NCBI RefSeq assembly: GCF_028453695.1
Contig: NC_135782.1
Span: forward strand, 7,688,001-7,752,000
DNA from: Augochlora pura
Lineage: Eukaryota > Arthropoda > Insecta > Hymenoptera > Halictidae
Direction of reading: 5' to 3'
Length of the DNA stretch: 64,000 nt
Of the stretch, positions 36,801 through 50,620 are shown piece after piece; the first letter of the stretch is position 1; each line of letters starts with the position of its first letter. A model generated the notes under the pieces. The model was not told the origin of the DNA and ran no database searches. It saw only the letters and a program-made list of their open reading frames with translations. A program made the position numbers and the translations under genes.

Positions 36801-39800
36801 AGTTGAACAATTTGAATTCCGAAAATGTCGTTTTACAGTCAATAGGGGAGTTGTCGCTGGAGGTCTCATTTGTCAATTAGGATTGTGCGGCCAACTTTCG
36901 TGAACTTTTTCGTTTGCTTAAAATTCGAAGCGGTGTTCTGACACGGTTTTCCTTTCCCCTGTAGAACTCGCGATCCTCGGTCGGTTTGAATAGATTTATC
37001 ACGAGATCGGAATATTTTAAGCATTTCTCTCTGAATTTTACATTGTACCTCATACAGTGACAATTATGTTACTCATGTTACACTGTGACCGAATTTATCT
37101 TACATGCTATACAATTTCTTCCAGTTCCATTACTTGTTCGTGAATAGGCTGATTGGTTTACCAGAAATTTGTTTAATGTAATTTATTGGGGTACGGTAGG
37201 ATTAATGGTGTACAGACAATACTGAGCCATCATGAATATTTACTGGATTTATATTGGTGCCGGAAACGGCGAACAATAGGCGAGCACACACGTACTCGAC
37301 AAATTTTCAAACTTAATTATTGTATGTGTTGTACTCAATATCAAAAAATGTTATTCCACTTGAATCACTGATTTTTTAAATCATGGAAATGATTTTTTAA
37401 ATCTGCTAAGTTTTACGATAGGTTATGTATTTTTACATAATAGGTTTACTAAGAATAAAAACGGATAAATTGGGAAGAATGAATCGTTCTTTAACCCTAA
37501 CCAACAGTCTTTGCAATAAAAAGGAAATATGTAAAGTTGTCTAAAAATTTGGAAACAGTGTTTAGTTGCTCCAGTTGTTCAAAGCCCTGTCGATATATTA
37601 ACAAGTAGAATTATAATATTTTTATTCGACACATTTGCTTGATAATCATGAACGAACACGTACGTCATTGATACATGTCCCCAATCAAACGCACACGTAT
37701 GCCGTCTCTGCCTCTGAAGGAGAATTCGCGGAAGCAGCTGCCAATCAGAAACTGGCGTCATTAATCTCTGATGTTGCATGCGGCACATTTATAGACATAC
37801 TGTCGATGACGATACCTAGGCAGAGACACCTTCACACGAAAATGTCAAAAGTTTAGAGATCGCGATCTTCCGAACGAACTAATACGTAATCGTATTTATG
37901 CAAAGCGTTTCGTTGAAATCGATCTAAAATTGTTCATAACGCAGACAAAATGTTTAAGACGACAATTCACAAGTTTCAGGGTGCACATAATTAACATATT
38001 TGATTGACATAATCAATACAACCTGAGAGGATTCTTTGAGAAGTAACAAGATATTTTTTACAAAAAACTATTAGATAAGGAGTTGTAAAGAACGCTAGTA
38101 TGTTGTAGCAATATTATTTTAGCGAAATAAAAAAGAACAACGAAATTTGTTTGCAAAATGGTTTATCGCGAAATCGTGTGCAAATATCGAACGCAGCCTG
38201 GAAATATGGTAATGTGTGTACGCAGTAATGAATTTTGTAGGACAGCGTGCGAAAAGTCGACAGCGTGTATTTATGAATATTTACTTTACGTATGCATAAT
38301 TAAGCATTTTAAAATATACGGTATTAATAATATTAATAATCAGCCACATTGAATCGTTTCGACACGTGAAATGCTATGTTTGCTCAGAGAAAGTAAACGC
38401 AGTCAATCCCTCGCATTATACGCAATACTACGTACAGTTCGCTGATTCATGAATACGTATGCATTTTATATTGCATGCAATATTTATTTACCACTTAATA
38501 ATTAGGCGATGACAGCCGGTTTTTTGGAAAATACGGCTCTCAGATATTTTTAACTTTGTTCTTGTCTCTACATCTATTTATTTAATGTTACGTCGAATAT
38601 TAATGTTTAAAAAATTGTCTACTACATAAGTGATATCAACTTTTAAGAAAAGTAATTGTACAGTCGATTTTTGGATAAATCGTTATTGTTTATAACGATA
38701 GTAATCCATTTCATAAAAAATTATATATACTTTGTTACAGAATGAGATATGCACAAGCATTGTAACTATCGCTTAATGATTTATTAAAAAGAGACTTTTA
38801 TCACAAAAGTAAGTGAACATCTTTATATTTAACAATTTATTAATAAACTACAAAAAACAGAGGACGATATACACTTTTTTCGAAATACAAATTTACAAAA
38901 GAAAATACACACACATTGCCTCTTAATAAAATAATAAAGAGATATTCAGAGATTGTATTTGTACGCGGTACATTAAATTCACGTTTCGCAAATGGAAAAT
39001 ACGATAAAATTAAAAGTGTTTCGCTTTCTAGGAACTTATAAATACCATTTTCATTATTTTAACGCACATCGTTCCGCCACACCGTGCTTTCTAATCGCAG
39101 ACCGCGAGTTTACAACAAAAGTATTGTGCATCGAACGAGTAAATTTTCACCTATTGGTTACGGGAGTTTCGATCTCGATTTCAACCGGACGTTCTGAATA
39201 CGGCATTCATTAGAGCTGCTATAACCGCTGACCAAACTAATGAACGATCCACGAATCGAATAGAATGCCAGTGATTAGAACGGCCAGGGGATACGCCAGG
39301 CGGCATTATGAATACATTAAAGCCTGTAGCCCCGTAGCGAAGTTTTACTCGATCAATCAAACGACATTACGAAACAATATCCTGTGTGCCAATGAATACA
39401 ATCGTTACGGATAGGGTAGTCGCATGCTCGAGTCGAAAGAATAGACGGCAATTTCGTTAACAAAACAGAGGTCTGGCACTATTGTTACTGATAGCTTGCA
39501 GGTGTTAACAGTGTAGTGCAACGAGTTCGCAGCAGTCGCAGAAATCACGGGAAAATATTTATTTTTAAACAAATTTTAAGAGAATGAAATTTTAATATTG
39601 TAAATTTGTAGATGCATTTAAAAAGTAGGCTGTTTGTGAGATCATAAAGGAAAGCGTAACAATGTAGGAACATTTTTATACAGAGAATTTCTTCATTGGG
39701 ATTTATTTATTATTTGTTATTTATCTACGGGTAGCATACCTTTGGCAGGCATACGAAAAGATTAGAAATTAATGATAAGAGTCAATATAATGTATCCAAT

Positions 39801-41930
39801 TATTATATGTTAAAGTTTCTAAGAATATCGTTTAAACTGTTATTATCATCGTATAATGTGATATAATTAAATTACAAATTTCATTAAGAAATAAATAAAT
39901 ACTTGCTTATCATTGGATTTACCAATCAGGGATCTTTTCATTTGATATTTAACTAATATAGCAATGTTTGATATCAATATAAAAGTACGATCGCTAATGA
40001 TCACAGAAAGCGTGAATGAGCTTAGCATAAAATTAGGAAAGTATAGTTAATCTAACTGATGCGTTGAACTATTGTTCGAGCTACCGCGTCGATTCGAATT
40101 CACCGAACTCAATCATTCAATGCTTCTGAGCGCGAAATACAACGTACGGTACAAAATTGGTCTATTGCTGAACTGAGGGAAATATACCAGTGAAACGAGA
40201 GATGTAAGTGTAGCAATATTACCTGATATGATTTTACTACGGCTAATGATGTTAGATCATTTGCAATGTCGAATAAAATTTGAGAATTGCTTCCACTCAT
40301 GTTAGAACCATCGCGTTTTATATTGTATACTAAAGCGAAATCGGTTCATTTACAGTAAAAATGAATATAATAGTTGCAAAATTTATTTAAAGAATTTAAA
40401 GATATTATTGTGTTCCGTTCAACTCATTAAAATTGTTAAAAAAGGTAAAATAAATGTCTGCACATTTCTTGCAGCTTGCAATAAAAACGGATAGGTATTC
40501 TGTTGCATAAAAATCCGAAGTCGAATGGTAAACAAATCGATCTGTCCAGTAAGTTGCAAATGTTAAATATGTTATTTATGGTCGTTTTTTAAAAGTGAAA
40601 TCACAAGCGAGACGATATAAATTATGGAAAACCCGTTTTACAAGTTTTAGAGTCGATTTTAAAGTGACCGATTCTCCAATAAGTTCGTCTGAAGCAACTT
40701 TTTCAATTTAGGATCGGTTCGATAGAATTTCTTCGCATTTGCGACGTTAGGAATGTTTCAGTGTCATTCTAAAGTAGTCGTATTCTGTTGCCGACGTCCC
40801 TAGAGGTTCGGTTCATTTCTTTCTATTCCAATGCAATTTCTTTGCTTCTTAAATTATTCATTTCGATTTGTTCGGTTACAATTCCGCTGGAGCTCGCTAG
40901 AGCTTTTCGCATCAACCCTTTTTCTCCGCGACATTTTTGTTTACCTCGAGATCTTTTCACGTCGTATTACCAGAAAGTATACTTATACTTATTTATCAAT
41001 CTATCTTATACTTAGAAAGTATACTTTAAGTATCTGCCTATCGGTGTCTTCTTTTAGCTGTTGCCTTATCACTTTACTACCACTTGTTTTTCACGTCGCT
41101 GAGCTACTTGCGACTTCGACTTCTTTGCACAGTAGTTCAGCGTTTAACCTATTCTTTGTAGCACGTTCCAACGAAAAATCGATTGGTACGCGGAACGACA
41201 TCCGCTTGCGAATTGGTAAACGTTAGTCCATTGTAAAATAGTTACGATACGTTGGAAACTGTGCTTGGAAATTTTAAAGTAAAAATAGTTACTGCGTTAG
41301 AAAAGTTTATATAAAATTCCAGTTTGAGATTTAATTTAAATTCTTTGCTCGAATAGATTTTTTAAAATTTTCTTAGTTCAACTACTAGTGCAGTGTATTT
41401 AGGTCTCTATTGTTCTCAATGTAACAGCGAAAATAAAAGAGTTGCGAACGAATATTTTTTTAAAAATCCAAGAGCTAGTATATGTAATTTTCGTTTATTT
41501 ATTAGATAATAACAACGTTCCCCTTTATTTTCTAATGATATATTTAATAAAAGAAATTGCTTGTGCCTCATTATTTGACTTCGCACTGTACGCTTTTATT
41601 GCAAAATTGGGTAGTTGAAATTCAAAGTAGCGTAGAAATCGAAAGCACGTTAAAACGTCATTCAACTACTTTCAATCTATCAAGATGGTTAAAGAAATAA
41701 TGAAGTTTCTACTTGGTTCCCGCGTATTATATTGATTTCTTCCGATAGTATCAATTCGATACACGAAGAGCGCATTAAGTTGGAAAAGCGAGGGACGGAC
41801 AAGGGTTAAATATACACATAAATATTTATAATAGCAGAGACCCGGTGTGTTCGATCGAAAACTTCCTGCCGGTAAGAACAGGAGTTTTCCTCGAGTCATT
41901 GCAGCCGTAAAGAAAATAGCATGGCTAGTC

Positions 41931-42720
41931 TTTCACCCCTCGTTAGAACGAGACCGTAGAGGAGAAAACGAAGACGACGGAGATTAGGGTGCGTGATCGG
42001 AGTCGAGCGCGTCGCCGACACGCCGCGGAACCGGAAACCGAAACCTCAAAAGAAAATGGCACAGTGATGCCTGGCGTTGGATAGTCCATTAAGTGTTCCA
42101 CCGTGGCAGGGTAATTTTCTATTCTCCCCTTGGCCTCGTAGCGACGGTTCTTCCACGGTTGTAACTTCACCTGTTGGTTGCACAGGCGTTCGGCTCGCTG
42201 TTCCAGCCAGGGTGTACGTAATATTGATCGGCCGCCGACACGGCACACGGCACGCCAAGTTCCTGGCCCTCCTCCTGTCAGACCTACGGCCGCGGTATAA
42301 CGTGACCTGGCCACATAATCCTGATCGTGATCACTCGAATTCATCCCGGATTACGAGCGGGAATCGAGCCGGACGACGCCGACGCTCGGATCGGGAGTTC
42401 GTTTATCTTTACGTCGAATTTCCCATGGTTCCGAGCGTGGCTCGTTCCGCTGGACGCAATTTCGTTTCAGCCGGCTAGAAAAAGGTGGATCGGACCGAAC
42501 TCTCGCATTTTTGTCGTCCGGATAACGGAGCGTTGCACTTTTCTTACGGCGGTCGCTGATAAACGTTCCCCTCGTTTCTCTTTCCGGGGGAAAACGTTTC
42601 GGCGTTGTTACCCGGCTGGCCCCGGCATCCGAAAATCGCTGTTGAAATCGAGGGGAAGTTCCAGCCGTAAAATGCTGCAGGGAAATATAAACATTGCACT
42701 TGACTCTGGGGAACTGCTTA
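41931..42720. other. GC-rich island with overlapping open frames on both strands
   Basis: About 0.8 kb with GC and CpG well above the surroundings. Frames of 133 codons (minus, 41943-42344), 133 codons (plus, 42077-42478) and 158 codons (plus, 42327-42803) overlap. None has a recognisable domain, signal peptide or repeat, and open frames on both strands are expected at this GC content. It could be a regulatory island, a promoter with a 5' exon or an unrecognised exon. Confidence 0.3.
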
Positions 42721-43635
42721 CTCTGGCAGAAAGTATTCCAACACCGTTTAAAACCGCGATAACTGTTTTAAAACTGGACTCAATTACTTGGTTTTATTTT
42801 TAGTTGGTAAAACGATTTGTATAACTTTCCTGAATTTTGCTGTTGCTTGAAATGGCAGAGAAATACGTCAAACTCACGGTTTTTGAGCTTTTTCCTGAAC
42901 GCGGTACGAAGATTGCATTTTGATCGGTAATCGATCCACGTTTTTAGGAGTTAAAAATAGTTATAGGTCATGAAAATTACAGGTTTTTCGGATTTCGACC
43001 AAAAACTGGTCATTTTACACCTGACAGTGGTTGTAAGTTATCGATATCTAAGAAATGTATTTTTTAAATTTTCGTAAAGATTGTGAGATAGATTAATTGC
43101 ATGTAATGATCTTTTAGTGTCAAATGTTGAAGAAAGTAAACCATCTCAGACATGATCTTGTATTATCAATGTACTATATTCAATAAAATATTAATTATTA
43201 ACTGCGTTAAACTGCAATTTGAAAATGCAAACATTGCAGTAGTCTGTGGTCAAATATCAATTTTGTAGTTAGTGGTGGTTAAGAAAAATGTTTCTTTTCA
43301 CTTTGAGACGAAAGATTTCAGTGTTTATGCATGTATAAGGTGATGAACCATAAATGATCATGACTATAATAGCACCAATCAGCGAAATTCACTAAAACGT
43401 CAATCTTTAACTCCGATCGTATATATTTCCGTCAGTTCCGTTTTATTATCAACAACGATTGAATTTAATTTAGTACATGACGTTTATCACGTTTTGTATT
43501 AATGAAAGTAATCGCTTTAATATCAAATTTTCTATTTAATCTGGTCGAGTACACTGTCATGTGCATAACAAACTATTTGATTCAGAATATACAATTTCGC
43601 TTAAGAATTTTCTGTGTATATTTATTATCTATTAA

Positions 43636-43680
43636 CACTCGAATGCCAAACCTTTTCAATAAAAATGTAGCTAAGTTTGC
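43636..43680. mobile_element. Family A element, left-end copy only
   Basis: After TTAA at 43632-43635 the sequence CACTCGAATGCCAAACC and the next 20 or so bases resemble the left end of the element at 4098. No matching right end was found, so the extent is uncertain. Confidence 0.45.
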
Positions 43681-46600
43681 TTAAGATGATTTTTCACTTC
43701 AGTTATAAATATTTTTCGATACACTTCATAAGGCAGCTCTTCTAGATACATTAGACTTTATTTAAACGATATTTCTTTAGACTTCAATAAAATATTTTAA
43801 ATTATTTGTCAGATATAAGATAGTTACACAACTGTGTGTTAATAAATATAAATGATACATAACTGTTCTCTAAAAGCAAAAGATAAAATCGCAGCTACTT
43901 ATTAAACAACAAAAAGAGGTCCCATGTCTTGTCTTCCAACAAGAGCTTCTATATTATTATATTGTTATCTAAAAATTCCAAAGTAATCTTCCGAGAATAT
44001 AATGTTAGAAAAGTGTTAGACAATTGAGAACATGCTTATTACATGCTAGATTTCTGTTACCTACAGTGCACATTGCACACGCACGGTTTAATTACACGAC
44101 TAGCTTGTATTAATGACAGGTCAAGACGTGTACTTTACGTGACGCATTTCAACATGAGGATCTAACTCATGCATGCTTGAACTGTATCAATTTATCTGCA
44201 TTCGTGTCTACTCTACTTTATGAAAACTCGATTGAATGTTACGATACAGATAAGGTATGTACGTGAATATTAAATGAAATGTACATTTTACGAGAGAGTA
44301 TTTCCAGATTACATAAATATGAATTGAGTATGTGTATGTATGTATGTTGGTCCCAACGGACCGTGCAGTCACTGTATCGTTTCTCTAATGGATGATCCTG
44401 CTCGAGGGGTGACATTGAGATCTTTTTTTCATTACCCGTATTTTAAACTGTGTTTACAGGCGTACGTACACGTATGAGAATTTTTACACGTTTACACGTG
44501 GTAAACTATAATTATATTTTGAAAAAGTATAGTACGTACAATATAAGATTAGAATCTTGTTCTAGTAATGTAATTCATTAAATCAAGTGGTTAAATTACA
44601 GTTAACTGGGTAATCGTATACAATTATTATAATATTAAATAATGATATAATTATTATGATATTCAAATTTACACCATACAGTTCACTTTTAATGTATTTG
44701 TGTGCTCAAACAGTAGCTGTTGCAATCTCTTTAAAAACTGTACACGAGGCTGTTATAAAATAGAATTAAGTTATAATAAAACGATCGCTTTATTTCTTAA
44801 TTTTATTACTAACATTTATTCATTTACTTGACTCTTAACCGACGATCTGCTTTCAACGAGTGTACTTATGTAATTTTAACAAATGATCATGTTAAATCAT
44901 CGAATCTCGTTACATGTTTAATAACGATACACGGTACGATTTCCGCGAAATAATAGTAAATCCTGTTTTATTCGACTAATTATTGGAAATGTTACGGGGT
45001 TCTTTGTTCTGGTCTATTTTCGCTAATGAGAGCATCGGAAAAGGTCAATTTTCAGTGTAGAACGCAATTGCTTCCGAGCGGCGAACCATTAGCAAATAAC
45101 GCGCAGACGGAAAGTTTGTATTTTGTTGCGCTAATGATGTCTTGTTGAATAGTCGAACGTGTCAGCCGATTGATCGATTACGGCACGGTTTATGGAACTT
45201 GTACAACTTCATTAGGGGAAACGTAGGTCTTCCTACATATCCCCCGTAAACAGCTAGCACCATTACAAATCACGCGTATCACGAGCCCTTCGAATTACCA
45301 CGGCTTAATTAACACCGGAGCAGATACGATCGCAGCCTAGTTGGTCCTCGAGGTATGGACCGAACTGAAAACTGTGACGCTATCAAGATCCATGCCCAGT
45401 GTCAATAGAACATTCAATTATAGATCTGCTTTGATTCGATGCCGGGAATGTTCCATTTAAATTCTAAATTTTTGATATCCAGTTCCAGACACTGTTTTAC
45501 ATTCAATAAACAGATCAAAGTTGAACTAAGCTCGAAAATTTGAATGAAATCAGGATTTACTGTTCACGAAACGTCGGATATAATTATTATTAATTAATCT
45601 TGATTGTAATATTCGTTGTACAATAATTATGTTACAAAATATTGTACCGCTTGTACATTATAACGACATCCCTTGTAATGCTGTTACACCGGTCCACCGC
45701 GGTGGGTCATTAAAATTCTTTAATTGAAATGTTTGAAATTAATTGCATTCCATGATGATATGATATTATTTCGTTCCTTGCAATCGAAATTGTCAAAAGA
45801 GTGTAATATAGCAAAAACTAAAATACTAATATATTGCCATGAAGCCTTTAAAATTTGTATCGAAATACAATGCAGTTCTACAGCTTGCGATTAATAGAAA
45901 CAATTTGTATTTGATCTTAAAATCATGGTGTAGCAATGACGAACTTGGATACATTTGAAATATTATTTTAAATAACATGTAACATTATTTTAAGTAATAA
46001 GTCATTTTATTGTAGAATTATTCAAAATGATTGTTTAACCGATCTCACAATGTTGAATGATTATCCGCCATTAAGAAACGATATTATTAAATGTATCCAG
46101 AGAAAATTCTCTTAAAGATAAACATTTTGAAGAGTCAGTTTTGCTGGAAGACAATTAATGGAAGGTTGCACACTATTTTTAGATTAATTTCTATTATCAC
46201 ATTTGACGTAAAAATAACGGTAAAAATTAATTTGATCTTAAAACAACAGCGTTGGAAATAGCGCGTCGAAATGAACGATTTCAAACAGTTATTTCTTATT
46301 TTCATTTCGAAAAGAACTTGCCGGGTCGAAGAAATGATGTAAAAATCTATTAACTCAACTTTTCCTGTTACAATTTTCCAGCGTTGCGATAACAAATGCA
46401 CTGGCATTTCACCGGGAATTCCAACAACCTACTTACCGAAACCGTATTTCTCTCTGGCTATCAGATTCGCGTTGTTTAAAAGCTTCCCGTTTGCTCAAAC
46501 ATTTTGGACATCTGGTACGCAACGCTTGACAGTACACACAACGGTACATTATATGGAAACATTGTTCCGCAGTCAGTAAGCGAGATAAAGCCCAGGGACG

Positions 46601-47111
46601 TTCGTTCTGGGTTCTATCGGTGATTCACGGAACGTTGCCGCAATAAAACCTTACCGTTGGGAGATACTCGAAAACTCTGCGCGGTCAAGTAAAACCTTGA
46701 CCGTCCGGTTTAATTAAGTTCCCCGGCTCGCTTTGCTACGAACGAAAAACTTTTCTTGCCGCGTTTAAGGGGTCTACTTTCACCACTCACTTTGACCACT
46801 TTGAAAAATGAATTTTTCCTTCACGGATCATAGGCCGAACGAAACTCTTTTTATCTCCCATATACTTCACAATTTGTCTATTCGACGTTAGATCAATTTT
46901 CATGTTCTGTCTGATAATTAAATATCGCCTGGACGATTTCTCATCGAGGAAACGTGTCTATATTTTTAGGCTCTGATAACTCATCAGATCAGATTAGTGA
47001 ATTCTTCGAAATCTTCTCTGAAAGTGCTGGTCGTTTTGATTCCTTTTTCCTAAAGTGTAGCTATGTTGAAGTCCTTCCTTTGATCTCCGTTCTTGATTAT
47101 GGAACGTTTAA

Positions 47112-47216
47112 CCTCTTAGGCACGGCGCGCCATTATAGTGGCTTTCGCGGATGTTTCGCGCTTTACTTAATTGTATTATTAGCTATTAAAGTAAACGATT
47201 AAAGTGAAAGTGTATA
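47112..47216. mobile_element. Family B element, truncated copy (left end)
   Basis: Starts directly after TTAA at 47108-47111 with CCTCTTAGGCACGGCGCGCC and stays alignable to 25662 for about 105 bp. Several differences are CpG here against TpG or CpA in the other copy, so this one keeps more ancestral CpG sites. No right terminal repeat is seen in the following kilobase, so the copy is broken or has diverged. Confidence 0.7.
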
Positions 47217-49626
47217 TGTGCAAGACATTCATTTTTGCTATCACTTATATTATTAATCATTTTTGTTATGTCACATACCTTATTTAGCTCATGATATGAA
47301 GAATTGTGAATTTTCTTAGTAATAGTTTTATTGTAAATTGAGTACTTGCTTTAAATGCCAATTACTAAGTCTAAAAGAAAGTTTTGAGAGAACGTAGCTT
47401 CACAAGGGAGAGTAAGAAGATTAAAGAATTAAATATTCATGGTTCATCGTTATTTGCTTTACATTATTATAAGTCCAACAAAAAGTGCAATGAAAACTTC
47501 TCTGGAATGAATGAGCTATATTTTTAACACGATTTGCTTGCAATAGTATATATAATTATAGATTCAATATAACTTATACATTTTGACTAAAACATTTGAA
47601 GAAAATCCAAAGTTCAGTCTAATTAATCTTCTTTCAGTCCATAATTATTCACGCCAGTGTATGTCTCTTAAACGTACTTCAAACAATGGACGCAGCTAAT
47701 GCAACGAAAATCCATTCATAAGACTTTTATGATGACGAAGAATAAGCTGACCAGCTCAAAGCAGTTTCGAGTGAGAATAAAATTGCTTTATGATCTAGAA
47801 ACTTGGTTTCCTCGAAAAATTTATTACTAAATTTAATACTTATTATTGAAGTATGTAGAATGTACATCATGCTCCGAAAATGCAAAACGAAACCAACATA
47901 GAGCACTCGACTTCTACTTCAGATGATTTTTCGTTTCTTGTTTTTTAACTAAATCGAAGTGTACATTTGTTCGACAGATTCGTCGAAAACCACGTCACTT
48001 ATAAATTTTCATTTGTTACTCATAAGTTGACCAGCATTTGGTTCACGCGTTCGTTCGTACACATCAGTTAGCGAAATTCATGCGCTGTTTTATAGTGTGT
48101 GCGCAACCGCTGTGCCACTACTGCGCTGATCCAATCGGCCTAGTTTAATTTGGCACGCTATGATGATTCATAAATCATCCGTGTATCAAGGGATTTACAG
48201 CTTCGGGCGGATTCGTCGTGATCGTTTTGATATTCAGCCGAATTTCTTTGAAACAGAGACACGAAAAATAGTCTATATTTGTTTTCCGTATTTGTTAGGT
48301 CAGAAATTTTGATTATTTTTATTATTCTGTATGCTTTACTGCACGTCTTCCTTTCTTTAATACTGTCGGTTGATGTTAATGTTAAATAAGAACTCGTAAT
48401 AGTAATTTTACGTAATTAATCCATTTTTGGTGAAACAGATTTTAAGAATAATGAATTATTTCATACATGGTTTCATATGACAAGCACCTGTTTTTTACGA
48501 AATTCATTTATGAGTTTTATCCTACCTAATTATCATTAATTGAAACACGCGGCGCGTGCACGCGAGAAAGAGAGAGTAAAATAGAATGTTAAATTTTGTT
48601 CAGTCTCGGAGCAACAAGTCACAGCGTTCAAAAGGCTAATCTTTATTATCCACGATTATAAGCATGTCACAAATGGTATAAAGCTCTACGACTGCAATAT
48701 GCAGGCAGCAAATGATTCAAATGAAAATCGAATAACGTTGAACTCATTGATTACGGATTATAAACATGTATTGCTGGTGCAGGAACAAGATTGAACAATA
48801 CAATATTGAAAACCGATTGCTTTTCGATGAAATTGAAATGCACCGTTTCGTTTTAAGAACTTTACTCTCCGATTAAATAATTCGCTCTTTTTCTCGATAC
48901 TCTGTTCTACAATACTTTGCATACTGTACAATAATCGTGAGGATTCACTCGTCAATTGACACCTTAAAATAAAATTGTAAATCAAATAGAAATAAATCGC
49001 ATCCTTCAACAATGATATGAATAAATTGAAAGTAGCGTAATAAAATTATTAAATTTCTCTTAGGCCTTCGCAGTTTTCTATTTCGACCATTGATTTCTTC
49101 TATAAAATGCATAACATCCGCAGTCCAATCATTACGAAGATAATGCGAGACGGTCGTGATTCTCTGATAAAAAGAAAAGACCGCGCGCGACATCAGCAAT
49201 ACGGTTGGTTCAGTGTGCACGGTTACGCATCCGCGGAACGATGCCCGGTCGCAATTAGTTTTTCTCGAACGAGTTACTTCGAACCGATACTTCTTGCCTT
49301 GTCCGCGTTTAATTGAAAATCGCAAATAATACGCGGACAATTTCTCGTTCAGCAGCCCGCCGTAAAAACGATCGAACGATACCTCGAGCGCGCGCGGTCT
49401 TCCGTAATACCGCGCCACTAAATTTTCCCGGGGTACATTGCGGCCGTGTTTTTGCCGTAATTATTTATACAGATACCGAGATCCGGGCGGGCCGTGGAAA
49501 ATGCAGGATCCCGCGTAAGTTACGAGGAAAAGCGATACGCGGTGGAAATGCTCGCTGGATTTATACGAGTCATTATCTTGCCTAATTCATTCGGCGTCGG
49601 AGCGCGCCTCCTCGCGCCGCGGCCCT

Positions 49627-49639
49627 CCCCCCCCCCCCC
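49627..49639. repeat. Run of 13 cytosines
   Basis: An uninterrupted C tract inside the most GC-rich part of the 49.1-49.9 kb island, preceded by CGCCGCGGCCCT and followed by GCGCGCG. Length calls in such tracts are often unreliable. Confidence 0.8.
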
Positions 49640-50560
49640 TGCGCGCGAACTGTACTCTTGAGAAAGGAAACGAATGCCTCGCGTATTGTCTAATGCGTCT
49701 TCTAACTATCCCTCGCGCCCGTAATTCAGACTCGACACGAAACACCGCCACCGATCAAAAGTTTGGCGGTGTCGTGCGCGCGTTCTATGCAACGCCGGGA
49801 TACTTCCGCTGCTTTCTCTGTTGGAAGGCTCCTGTAATTTTGGCGCTGGTTAACGACGTTCGGATTTTCAAACTTCAAAAGACTCGGCGGAACTACCCGC
49901 TCCGGTGTTAATTTTCGTTAAGTTAATTTGCAACTCTTCGGCAACTGTATGACGCCATTGTGCGCTGTAATTCTGTTATACTTTCGCTCCGCTGCTAACG
50001 TTCTTTGCAAACTTCATGATTTTTCTAGTATTTTCATAGCATTTTTAATATCTCCGTTACGGGTGGAGAACTGTTAACAGTTTCCGATAGTCTACTGAAA
50101 CTATCGATGACTATCGATAGTACTGTCTATAGTTGTTTGTCTTTGTAAGAGCAATGAGAAATACGTATAATATTGGAATATCAGAGACACAAACATATAA
50201 AGCTACCAAAGAGTTTAAAAAATATTAAAGTTTGATATTATATTCTTTTTGCAATATAATAAAAATATAACGTAATATAACATATAATAAATAAAATATA
50301 ACATGATAAAAATATCACAACCCTTATCACGAAAATATTATGTGTATACGAGTTTAGATTAAAAACTATTGATTATACTTGGCTCCTACATTCTGCAATA
50401 GCTGTAGAACATTTTTAATTTACGTAAAGATCCACTAACTAATAATATTTCATTAACAATAATTTATCATTCCGTTCAGTTAAAATACAACGATTTAGTA
50501 ACTCTGTTATTGTTCGTCATGCTTTAATACTTCACACCGATCAGTATTGCGTAAATTACT

Positions 50561-50620
50561 TTTTGCATAATTTAATTTCCTATGAATTAATTTTTGCATA
50601 GATTAATTTCCCATAAATTG
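50561..50620. repeat. 30-bp tandem duplication
   Basis: Two adjacent 30-bp units, 50561-50590 and 50591-50620, share TTTTGCATARWTTAATTTCC and a following TATRAATTR; a third, weaker TGCATA follows. Confidence 0.6.

Larger units (their letters stand above)
25899..41930. other. Gene-free stretch
   Basis: Alternating AT-rich DNA and GC-richer islands (about 26040-26790, 27830-28330, 29400-29830, 31370-31990, 33660-34010, 34500-35230). It holds the repeats at 26859 and 29480, a hairpin cluster at 33752-33824 and two loci of the CCGCAGTCTA-like motif (31207, 40512). No gene recognised. Confidence 0.5.

Noticed and set aside
40831..41226. 131-codon open frame on the plus strand
   Set aside because: Pyrimidine-rich DNA gives a Leu/Ser/Phe-rich string; it includes the repeated AGAAAGTATACTT and no protein features.
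42327..42803. 158-codon open frame on the plus strand
   Set aside because: Overlaps other open frames on both strands in a GC-rich island; no family resemblance.
44585..44610. AAGTGGTTAA resembling the right end of family B
   Set aside because: Lacks the GTGCCT part of the terminal repeat; too short to count.
48945..49418. 157-codon open frame on the minus strand
   Set aside because: It spans the edge of a GC-rich island, has no recognisable domain or repeat, and its AT-rich C-terminal half looks like translated non-coding DNA.
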